A stretch of DNA of 64,000 nucleotides, from assembly GCA_019359035.1 (NCBI GenBank), contig JAHHIC010000093.1, forward strand, positions 1 through 64,000, given 5' to 3'. The stretch comes from Scytonematopsis contorta HA4267-MV1 (GTDB lineage: Bacteria; Cyanobacteriota; Cyanobacteriia; Cyanobacteriales; Nostocaceae). Of the stretch, positions 17,904-24,208 are shown piece by piece. Each line of letters opens with the position of its first letter. Positions within the stretch are counted from its first letter, which is position 1. The translations under genes and the position numbers were made by a program. The notes beneath the pieces were generated by a model, which was not told the DNA's origin, searched no databases, and saw nothing but the letters and a program-made list of their open reading frames with translations.

Positions 17904-18446
17904 TTACCCTTTCACTGCATCCGGACGGGTTTCCAATCTGTCGTCAGGAAATATAGGGTCATCATCTTTCAGCAAAATCTGTTCCCCATATTTACTTTTT
18001 CTATAAATCTTTCGATCTGAGTCTTTTATTTCAGGAGGTATTCTTGTATCTTTGTTGTGGGCTTCTCTCAGTTTACGCAAACTAGTACATATTTTTTCGG
18101 CTGTACTTTCTCCCTCATAACCTTCAGCCTCTATTTGGTGCTTAAAGCCATCTATACTAGCCCATATCAAAAATTTTTCTTGACTCCCTCCAGAAAATTC
18201 GTCATCGTAAACAGACTGATTAGATTTTTGATTGCTATATATTTTATTCTCTAAAATGTAAATTTCATGAGCTAATTCATCGCTTTTGTTTTCCTCTTCT
18301 TTAATTTCAGAATTAAGTTGAAAGACGGTTTTAACGTCTGTATTATATAGGCGTTTGTTCCGTAATCCGTTAATGAGTTTTCTATGCTCATCGTACTCTT
18401 TTTTAAGAGTAGACAATTTATTTTTTAAATGTTCTTCTGATACCAT
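17904..18446 (-). CDS. Predicted ubiquitin-like modifier with N-terminal coiled coil
   Basis: 180 residues. Residues 1-75 are a charged coiled coil. Residues about 90-175 read like a beta-grasp: KFLIWASIDGFKHQIEAEGY, EGESTAEKICTSLRKL (matching the first helix of ubiquitin-like folds), then KYGEQILLKDDDPIFPDDRL and RPDAVKG. The chain ends directly in glycine, as a modifier must for E1 adenylation, so no C-terminal processing would be needed. It is the first gene of the operon, 3 bp before the JAB-E1 gene. The fold is inferred from pattern and context; the single terminal G rather than GG is typical of some bacterial Ubls. Confidence 0.65.
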   Translation of the reverse strand: MVSEEHLKNKLSTLKKEYDEHRKLINGLRNKRLYNTDVKTVFQLNSEIKEEENKSDELAHEIYILENKIYSNQKSNQSVYDDEFSGGSQEKFLIWASIDGFKHQIEAEGYEGESTAEKICTSLRKLREAHNKDTRIPPEIKDSDRKIYRKSKYGEQILLKDDDPIFPDDRLETRPDAVKG

Positions 18447-18755
18447 GTAATTCCAACTTCTAATTAATTTGCTAAAGACATCCGACGCAGGAGTTATTCA
18501 AGAAAAAATTTGAGTTTATACAGAAAACTAAAAACGTCTAATATGTTTTATAAAGATTTCAGTAATAAAAAGTCAAACTGGAGGTCTACGAAGTATGATT
18601 TCCTACAGATTGATTTACAGTGGGTTTTATTCAAATTCACATGCAAGGTTTTCCAGATAAGCTTTTTTTATTTTATTTTTCATCATTTAAACTGTATTAA
18701 ATATTTGTGAAGTACAATTATCTTCCAGATTATACTTAGGTAAGTATTTGTAAGT

Positions 18756-18773
18756 AAGTGATTGCAATCACTT
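18756..18773. promoter_or_regulatory. Perfect 18-bp palindrome, candidate operator
   Basis: AAGTGATTGCAATCACTT reads the same on both strands and lies between the divergent Ubl operon and parA. A related GTGATTTCAATCAC occurs at 22691-22704 upstream of the lectin gene. Such a site suits a dimeric repressor or activator; the regulator is unknown. Confidence 0.5.
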
Positions 18774-18813
18774 GTTTTTGCAAAACAAATCACTTATTAC
18801 GCACCTGTCGGCA

Positions 18814-18976
18814 TTACTCTTCTTTATAAGCAGGAGACAGCTTACCTTCCTTGGACTGGGGCTGCTCTTCAAGCGTGTTCAAATATTTTTGACCAGCACC
18901 ATAATTTTTGGTAACAAAAAAACGGCGCCAATTGTCCCCTAACCAGTTATCTTTATGTATAACGGGGCAGGTAAAC
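18814..18976 (-). pseudogene. Possible remnant gene end upstream of parA
   Basis: Minus-strand frame ending at TAA (18814-18816) whose last residues read NYGAGQKYLNTLEEQPQSK followed by EGKLSPAYKEE. The composition looks like a real protein tail, but there is no good start codon and the frame is closed at once upstream by a stop inside the parA leader. Low confidence; it may be chance. Confidence 0.25.
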
Positions 18977-18987
18977 AAAACTTACTT

Positions 18988-19743
18988 ATGAGCCGAATCA
19001 TCGCAGTTTTTAATCAGGCGGGAGGTGTTGCCAAAACCACCCTTACACAGAACCTGGGCTATCACCTAGCGCAGCTGGGACATCGTGTCCTGCTTATTGA
19101 CATAGACCCCCAAGCCAGTTTAACTATATTTATGGGCTTGGTCCCGAGGGAATTAGAACAAACTGTCCACAATGCTATTGTGGAGGAATAACCCCTGCCT
19201 ATTGTTGAGAAAATTCATGGTATGGATTTAGCCCCTGCTAACATTTCTCTCAGTACGGCGGAAATGCAATTGGTTAATGCTTCCATGCGGGATTTTCGCC
19301 TTAAAGAAGCTATTGAACCAATTCAAGAAGATTATGATTTTATATTAGTAGATTGCCCTCCCAGCTTGGGACTGCTTTCTTACATCTCGCTTGTAGCTGC
19401 CACTCATGTTCTTGTGCCTCTGGAAAACCATTTCAAAGCTTTTGAGGGCACTGGTGAACTGTTAAAAACGGTGGCTACTGTACGTAACAAACCCAACCGC
19501 AAGCTGCAAATAGCCGGATTTGTGCCTACAAAATACGACGCGCGCAATTCCCAGGATACTCGTACTTTAGCAGCCATCACGGAACAACTAGCAGGCGCCG
19601 GGACTGTCTTTGCCCCCATTCCTCGCTCCACTGCTTTCGTTGATGCATCAGAAGAGCGAATGCCCCTTGCGGTGTATGAACCAAAGCATCCATCTGTTGC
19701 AATTTTGAAAAAAATAGCCGTTAGCTTTGAATCATTACAATGA
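18988..19743 (+). pseudogene. parA: ParA partition ATPase, interrupted by in-frame TAA
   Basis: Reading from ATG 18988 (MSRIIAVFNQAGGVAKTTLT) the protein has the ParA deviant Walker A (GGVAKTT), LLIDIDPQASLT (Walker A'/B-type Asp), and after a stop DYDFILVDCPPSLGLL and a normal ParA C terminus. The TAA at 19189-19191 sits in frame: the same frame continues with PLPIVEKIHGMDLAPANISL. A single C-to-T change from CAA (Gln) would explain it. Without the stop the protein is about 251 residues, the usual size. A second ATG at 19222 could start a fragment without the ATP site. The stop codon of parA overlaps the parB start (ATGA). Either this is a real nonsense mutation or a sequencing error. Confidence 0.8.
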
Positions 19744-20837
19744 GACGCACTAAAACCAGCCAACCCCTTAAAAGCAAAATCGAAGTACCTTGGGACACTA
19801 TAGGCGCCCCTAATTCAGATTCTCAAGTATCCATCCCCGTCAACCAGATTTCTCTGCCACCGACACAACCGCGCCGTTATTTTGACTCCGAGGCATTAAA
19901 ACAGTTAACTGAATCTATAAAACAGCATGGCATCCTGCAACCTTTATTGGTACGCCTTGTTGATGCAGGAAAACTCGAATTAGTAGCAGGTGAGCGACGC
20001 TACCGTGCAGCATTAGAAATTGGATTAAAAGAAGTTCCTGTCGTTATTAGAGAGTTAGACGATAACGCAGCTTTTCAACTGGCACTGATAGAAAATTTAC
20101 TGCGAGAAGACCTTAACCCTGTGGAGGAGACCGAAGGCATCCTGCAACTGCTAGCTCTCAAACTGGGTCGAAGTATTGAAGAAATTCCGCCATTACTACG
20201 GCGCCTGCAACACGAACGCAAAGAAGCTGCTAAAACTTCCAATAACGTTATTGGAAAAAAGAAATTCGACTCATTACTATCTGAAAATAACGTTACTGAG
20301 TCGGAAGAGGAAAAGTTAGATAATGAGAATATAGAGTCAAATGCGTTATTATCCTCAGAAACTTCCAAGAACGTTATTGGAAAAGAAGAGAAACCAGAAG
20401 ATTCCACTCAAGTAAATCCAGACCTTACTATTGTTGAAGAAGTGTTTGATGGCTTGGGGTTAATGACTTGGGAATCGTTTGCTAATAACCGCTTGCCGTT
20501 GTTGAACCTTCCAGAAGATATCCTTGAGGCACTACGGAAAGGCGCCGTTGAGTACACCAAAGCTAAAGCCATTGCCCAGATTCAAGATAAGGATGAACGC
20601 GCGGCTTTTTTAGAACAAGCTATTGCCCAAAACTGGTCTTTAAGCGAAATCAAGCGATATATTAGTGAGAATAAAACCCCAAATACCGAAAAAACTGAGC
20701 CGAACAATTACAAAGAGCGCTTTACTGCTGCGACTACCAAGTTAAGAAAGTCGCCTATTTGGTCAGACCCATCTAAGCGTAAACAGGTGGAAAAATTGCT
20801 CTTACAATTAGAGACGCTGGTAAATGTGGAGATATAG
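19740..20837 (+). CDS. parB: ParB partition protein with repeat-expanded linker
   Basis: 365 residues. The ParB/Spo0J N-terminal domain (about 25-115) has QPRRYF, HGILQPLLV and the GERRYRA box, then ENLLREDLNPVEE. The second half has FDGLGLMTWESFANNRLPLL and ALRKGAVEYTKAKAIAQI, a DNA-binding helical domain common to cyanobacterial plasmid ParB. The linker (about 155-230) contains two NVIG motifs and a third NVT, encoded by copies of the palindrome TTCCAATAACGTTATTGGAA (20237-20256 perfect; 20363-20382 one mismatch). It is co-translated with parA by ATGA overlap. It binds centromere sites and, with ParA, segregates the plasmid; here ParA looks broken. Confidence 0.88.
   Translation: MRRTKTSQPLKSKIEVPWDTIGAPNSDSQVSIPVNQISLPPTQPRRYFDSEALKQLTESIKQHGILQPLLVRLVDAGKLELVAGERRYRAALEIGLKEVPVVIRELDDNAAFQLALIENLLREDLNPVEETEGILQLLALKLGRSIEEIPPLLRRLQHERKEAAKTSNNVIGKKKFDSLLSENNVTESEEEKLDNENIESNALLSSETSKNVIGKEEKPEDSTQVNPDLTIVEEVFDGLGLMTWESFANNRLPLLNLPEDILEALRKGAVEYTKAKAIAQIQDKDERAAFLEQAIAQNWSLSEIKRYISENKTPNTEKTEPNNYKERFTAATTKLRKSPIWSDPSKRKQVEKLLLQLETLVNVEI
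20237..20382. repeat. Palindromic repeats inside parB
   Basis: A perfect TTCCAATAACGTTATTGGAA at 20237-20256, a partial AATAACGTTACTGA at about 20286-20300, and a one-mismatch copy at 20363-20382. All lie in the coding linker of parB and add NVIG-like peptides. See the findings for the intergenic copies. Confidence 0.75.
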
Positions 20838-20923
20838 GGTGGCGCCAATGAAGCACGCTTGACAACGGTAACAACAGTCAAGATATCTACGCGATAATAG
20901 TAATAAGGAGGTAAATTAAACTA

Positions 20924-21097
20924 GTGCCTACAGTAGAACAACTAAAAACCTTTTTTCGTATATGTGTACGGGCAAGTAACTTACTCAGAACAATAGAATT
21001 AACAAGGTACGATACTCGCTCACAACGAATTGTGGTTTTAATAAGTGAAACAATTGAAGTAGAAATTTTAAGTAATGGCGAGGAACTAATCAGATGA
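20924..21097 (+). CDS. Small DUF6888-like protein (57 aa, GTG start)
   Basis: The frame starts at GTG 20924 behind a strong Shine-Dalgarno (AAGGAGG at 20905-20911) and ends at TGA 21095-21097, overlapping the next ATG. The product VPTVEQLKTFFRICVRASNL continues with a segment RYDTRSQRIVVLISETIEVE and ILSNGEELIR. This size and the beta-rich end (IVVLISETIEVEIL) resemble the DUF6888 family, whose members usually precede a DUF6887 gene, as here. Function is unknown; the tight pairing resembles toxin-antitoxin layout. Confidence 0.6.
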   Translation: MPTVEQLKTFFRICVRASNLLRTIELTRYDTRSQRIVVLISETIEVEILSNGEELIR

Positions 21098-21279
21098 GCA
21101 ACTATCAACAATTAACTAAGAAAGAATTGAGGGATTACATTAAACGACATCCAGAGGATGAGGATGCTTTTCAATATTACTTAACAATTATGCGAGCAAA
21201 ACCAGGCATTGTAGTTAGTACGGAAGAACAAGCGCTAGCTGAATTTAGAAAAAGGTTAGAATCTGAATCAACACATTAA
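21094..21279 (+). CDS. Small DUF6887-like protein (61 aa)
   Basis: MSNYQQLTKKELRDYIKRHP then a charged helical stretch with DEDAFQYYLTIMRAKPG. The LTKKELRxYIxxHPxDxxAF pattern matches DUF6887-type small cyanobacterial proteins. The ATG overlaps the stop of the preceding 57-aa gene by 4 bp, so both are made from one mRNA. The role is unknown. Confidence 0.65.
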   Translation: MSNYQQLTKKELRDYIKRHPEDEDAFQYYLTIMRAKPGIVVSTEEQALAEFRKRLESESTH

Positions 21280-21328
21280 TTAGCAAATTTTCTCTTTTTC
21301 CCTCTCTACTAAAAATAGGAGTAACAAG

Positions 21329-21568
21329 ATGAATGCTCATAAAATCGAAGCTGTTTTAGCTGAAGATGGAACTTTAACACTGCGTGGCTTACCTTTTCAT
21401 GCAGGGGATGCTGTAGAGGTGATTATTCTAGAAACTCAAACTCCACAACAGACTGTTGCATTACCCAACCAACCAGAGGCAAATCTTTATCCATTACGTG
21501 GGAAAGTAGTCCGTTATGATGACCCCACTGAATCAGTTGCTTTGGAAGATTGGGAAGTTTTGCAATGA
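21329..21568 (+). CDS. VapB-like antitoxin
   Basis: 79 residues. The N-terminal part (KIEAVLAEDGTLTLRGLPFH then AGDAVEVIIL) has the alternating beta pattern of AbrB/SpoVT-type DNA-binding antitoxins. The C terminus (LRGKVVRYDDPTESVALEDW) is the acidic, flexible part that would cover the toxin. A clear Shine-Dalgarno (TAGGAG) precedes the ATG. The stop codon overlaps the ATG of the PIN-domain toxin (ATGA), the normal layout of vapBC. Confidence 0.75.
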   Translation: MNAHKIEAVLAEDGTLTLRGLPFHAGDAVEVIILETQTPQQTVALPNQPEANLYPLRGKVVRYDDPTESVALEDWEVLQ

Positions 21569-21954
21569 TTGTACTTGATACACATATTTGGGTCTGGTGG
21601 GTTGACGGTAGCGAGCGGTTAACCAAGAAACATCGCTCACATATCGAGGAATATCAATCTCAGGGTCTGGGAGTAAGTATTGTTTCTTGTTGGGAAGTCG
21701 CCAAATTGGTAGAAAAAAATCGGCTTGTTTTTTCCTGCCCAGTTAATGAATGGTTGGAAGCTGCTTTAGCTTACCCCGGAGTACAATTATTAAACTTGAC
21801 CTTACCGATAGTAATTGATTCAACCCAGTTAAGTGGATTTCATACTGACCCTTTCGACCAAATAATTGTAGCGACAGCAAGAATTAATGGTTGCCCTTTA
21901 TTAACTGGTGATGGGAAAATCCTTGATTATCCAGGCGTAGAAACACTGTCATGA
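21565..21954 (+). CDS. vapC: VapC-like PIN-domain ribonuclease toxin
   Basis: 129 residues from ATG 21565, which overlaps the antitoxin stop; a start 15 bp earlier is possible but less likely. PIN-domain residues are visible: MIVLDTHIWVWW (D5), SCWEVAKL (E near 44) and HTDPFDQIIVATA (two D residues near 93-96), then LLTGDGKI with the last acidic residue. These coordinate Mg for RNA cleavage. Family members in this subgroup act on tRNA or rRNA; the target here cannot be read from the sequence. All key residues are present. Confidence 0.85.
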   Translation: MIVLDTHIWVWWVDGSERLTKKHRSHIEEYQSQGLGVSIVSCWEVAKLVEKNRLVFSCPVNEWLEAALAYPGVQLLNLTLPIVIDSTQLSGFHTDPFDQIIVATARINGCPLLTGDGKILDYPGVETLS

Positions 21955-22499
21955 AAGTTACCATTAAAGATAGTCAAATACTCAAATCTGTTAGCCCCGA
22001 TGCTCTACAGGCACACTTACGAGCAACAGGTTGGCATGAAACCGGACGTATCTATAATGATGCTGGGGCAATTTGGCGCCTAAAAAAAGATGCCGCGACT
22101 GAATATGAAATTTTGCTACCTCTCCAACGTGATTTAGGTGATTATGCCGAAAGAATCAACGACATATTAAAAACATTATCAGTAGTAGAAAATCGTGATC
22201 ATGTTGATATATTAAGCGATTTTATTACCAATTATCCTAACTTCACCGTGCAAGGTGTGGTTACGCAAATCGCTACTCCTAGAAGCGATAAACTGAGTGG
22301 AGAAGTTACTTTACTATGTTCAGTGTTTGATAAATTACAAGAAATTAAAACGAACCTCGCAGACCATGATTACATCTTAGCTATTAAAGCCTATCAGGAA
22401 CGTTTACCTATTCGCTGTACAGGTGATTTAGTCAAAGAAGATAATCATTTTTTCCTGAAAAATCCAACGCCGGGGTTGCAAATCAACAACATCACTTAG
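21951..22499 (+). CDS. Hypothetical 182-aa protein coupled to vapBC
   Basis: Not recognised. The ATG overlaps the vapC stop by 4 bp (ATGA), so it is translated with the toxin gene. It starts with a DALQAHLRATGWHETGRI segment, then IWRLKKDAATEYEILLPLQR, which looks like an alpha/beta fold, and a C-terminal beta-rich domain (FTVQGVVTQIATPRSDKLSG, GEVTLLCSVF). There is no signal peptide or membrane segment. It could modulate the toxin-antitoxin pair or be an independent cargo gene; I see no motif for either. Confidence 0.65.
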   Translation: MKVTIKDSQILKSVSPDALQAHLRATGWHETGRIYNDAGAIWRLKKDAATEYEILLPLQRDLGDYAERINDILKTLSVVENRDHVDILSDFITNYPNFTVQGVVTQIATPRSDKLSGEVTLLCSVFDKLQEIKTNLADHDYILAIKAYQERLPIRCTGDLVKEDNHFFLKNPTPGLQINNIT

Positions 22500-22970
22500 C
22501 CATATAATGCCTTTGGTTAGACTTATTACTATCTTCCAATAACGTTATTGAAAAAATATACTGTTTATGTTTTGACTATCATTAGTAGAACGAGTACCCA
22601 TAGCTAATACGTTGGGCAATAACAGCATGTCTTAATGATAATATATATAGCGCTTACGCTACCTCCTAATTTATTGCAATAACACATAGAGTGTGATTTC
22701 AATCACAAGTTATCAAGCACTTATCGAGGTATATTAATTTCCTAAGTAAACATACTGATAAAAAGTAAAAAATAAAACCATTTATTTTTATTTAGTTATG
22801 TAAGAATCAATTGCATATTGGAGACTTCAAAATTAGAGAGATTACATTTTTGTTATACAAAATTTATTTGTTTTTTACGACAACGCTATCAATGATGATA
22901 TTGCGTTCATAAGTAGATGATAATTTTTTAGAGTGAATATTTTTACTAAAAATTAATTAGGAGTTTTGAA
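22500..22970. other. Intergenic region upstream of the lectin gene
   Basis: About 470 bp with no gene. It contains one degenerate copy of the palindrome (TTCCAATAACGTTATTGAA, 22534-22552, one G lost), the operator-like GTGATTTCAATCAC (22691-22704) and a long AT-rich run (22730-22870) that should carry the promoter of the lectin gene. A Shine-Dalgarno TAGGAG is present before ATG 22971. Confidence 0.5.
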
Positions 22971-24203
22971 ATGTTTGACAAGGGATGGAAATACAAAGCG
23001 CTTGTATTAAAAATTATAGCGATACAAGGAATATTAATTATTGCTCCATTTAGTAACTTTAGTGTTGCGGCAGCTAAACCAGAAAAAATAATTAAAGGTT
23101 GGGGTGATAAATGCCTAGATGTTGTTAACAACCAAGGTAAAGGACCACGAAATGGAACACCCGTAGTTATTTGGGACTGTTATGGTGCTGAAAATCAAAG
23201 ATGGCAAGTAAATTCAGATGGAACAATTAGAGGTTGGGGTGGTAAATGCTTAGATGTTGTTAACGATAAAAATCAAGGTCCTCTAAATGGTACACCGATT
23301 GTGATTTGGGATTGTTTTGGTACCCCTAATCAAAAGTGGAAGGTAAATTCAGATGGAACAGTCAGAGGTTGGGGAGGTAAATGTTTAGATGTTATCAATA
23401 ATCAAAATAAGGGACCGCAGAGCGGGACAGGAGTTGTGATTTGGGATTGTCGCGGTACTCCTAATCAAAAATGGCGTGCGGATACATTTTCTTCTCAATG
23501 TATTGGCGCGAAAATTCAAAAGGATATCCAACAATTAAGTAAAAAGGGTAGAGAAGAGGAACTGCAAGCCGCCTTTTATGAATTGGTTAGATGCAATTCG
23601 TCATCTGTTCCCGACCTTATCAAAGCAATTGGGAATCAAGATAAACAAGTTCGTATGATTGCTATCACAGCATTAGGTTCAATTGGTTCTAATGCTTCTT
23701 CAGCGGTTTCTGCTTTAATAAAAGCATTTCAAGATGATGATGTAGATGTACGTATTGCTGCCGCTGATGCATTAGGAGACATTGGTAAACCTGCTCAAAG
23801 TGCCTTCTCTGTACTTATGAACGCAGTGCTTCAAGATAGAAATCAAGATTTACGCTTGATTGCTGCATTAGCAGCAGTGAGAATTAACGAACAAACTGTT
23901 CCGCGATTAATTCAATCTTTGAAAAATCAAAGTATTATTGTGCGTCGTAATGCTGCTGAGGCATTGGGAAATATTGGTGCTCCAGCAAACCAAGCAGTTT
24001 CAGAATTAGAAAACATCGCAAGTCAAGATAAAGATGCTAATGTACGCTCTGCTGCGGCATTAGCGCTTCAGAAAATTCGGAAAGACCAATGGGTGGGTCT
24101 CGATGCAGTTAACTATGAAGTAGCTCAGGTGAGTTTAATAATGGCTAGAAAGAAACCCTGGATTTGCAGATTTATTAATAGACTTACAATATGTAATAGG
24201 TAA
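22971..24203 (+). CDS. Secreted ricin-type lectin + HEAT-repeat protein
   Basis: 410 residues. Residues 1-36 form a signal peptide ending near SVAAA. Three beta-trefoil (ricin B/QxW) repeats follow (about 40-170): each has GWGxKCLDV, a variable NGTPxVIWDC and NQKW or NQRW, so this is a full carbohydrate-binding trefoil. From about 175 to 370 are HEAT-like repeats (RMIAITALGSIGSNASSAVS, VRIAAADALGDIGKPA, VRRNAAEALGNIGAPANQAV). A carbohydrate-binding, secreted scaffold is likely. It is followed by the pentapeptide protein gene after 5 bp, so they form an operon. It has no GGCGCC, unlike many neighbours. Confidence 0.78.
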   Translation: MFDKGWKYKALVLKIIAIQGILIIAPFSNFSVAAAKPEKIIKGWGDKCLDVVNNQGKGPRNGTPVVIWDCYGAENQRWQVNSDGTIRGWGGKCLDVVNDKNQGPLNGTPIVIWDCFGTPNQKWKVNSDGTVRGWGGKCLDVINNQNKGPQSGTGVVIWDCRGTPNQKWRADTFSSQCIGAKIQKDIQQLSKKGREEELQAAFYELVRCNSSSVPDLIKAIGNQDKQVRMIAITALGSIGSNASSAVSALIKAFQDDDVDVRIAAADALGDIGKPAQSAFSVLMNAVLQDRNQDLRLIAALAAVRINEQTVPRLIQSLKNQSIIVRRNAAEALGNIGAPANQAVSELENIASQDKDANVRSAAALALQKIRKDQWVGLDAVNYEVAQVSLIMARKKPWICRFINRLTICNR

Positions 24204-24208
24204 TGTGA

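Larger units (their letters stand above)
18447..18987. other. Divergent intergenic region between Ubl operon and parA
   Basis: About 540 bp. It must hold the promoters of both divergent units. Visible items are the 18-bp palindrome at 18756-18773, one GGCGCC (18924), and a minus-strand open stretch (18814-18976) that looks like the end of a lost gene. An AT-rich part (18640-18720) may hold the Ubl-operon promoter, but I cannot name a -35/-10 pair with confidence. Confidence 0.5.

Noticed and set aside
20887-21111. 74-aa minus-strand frame
   Set aside because: It is opposite the DUF6888-like gene, which has a strong ribosome site and a coupled partner on the plus strand.
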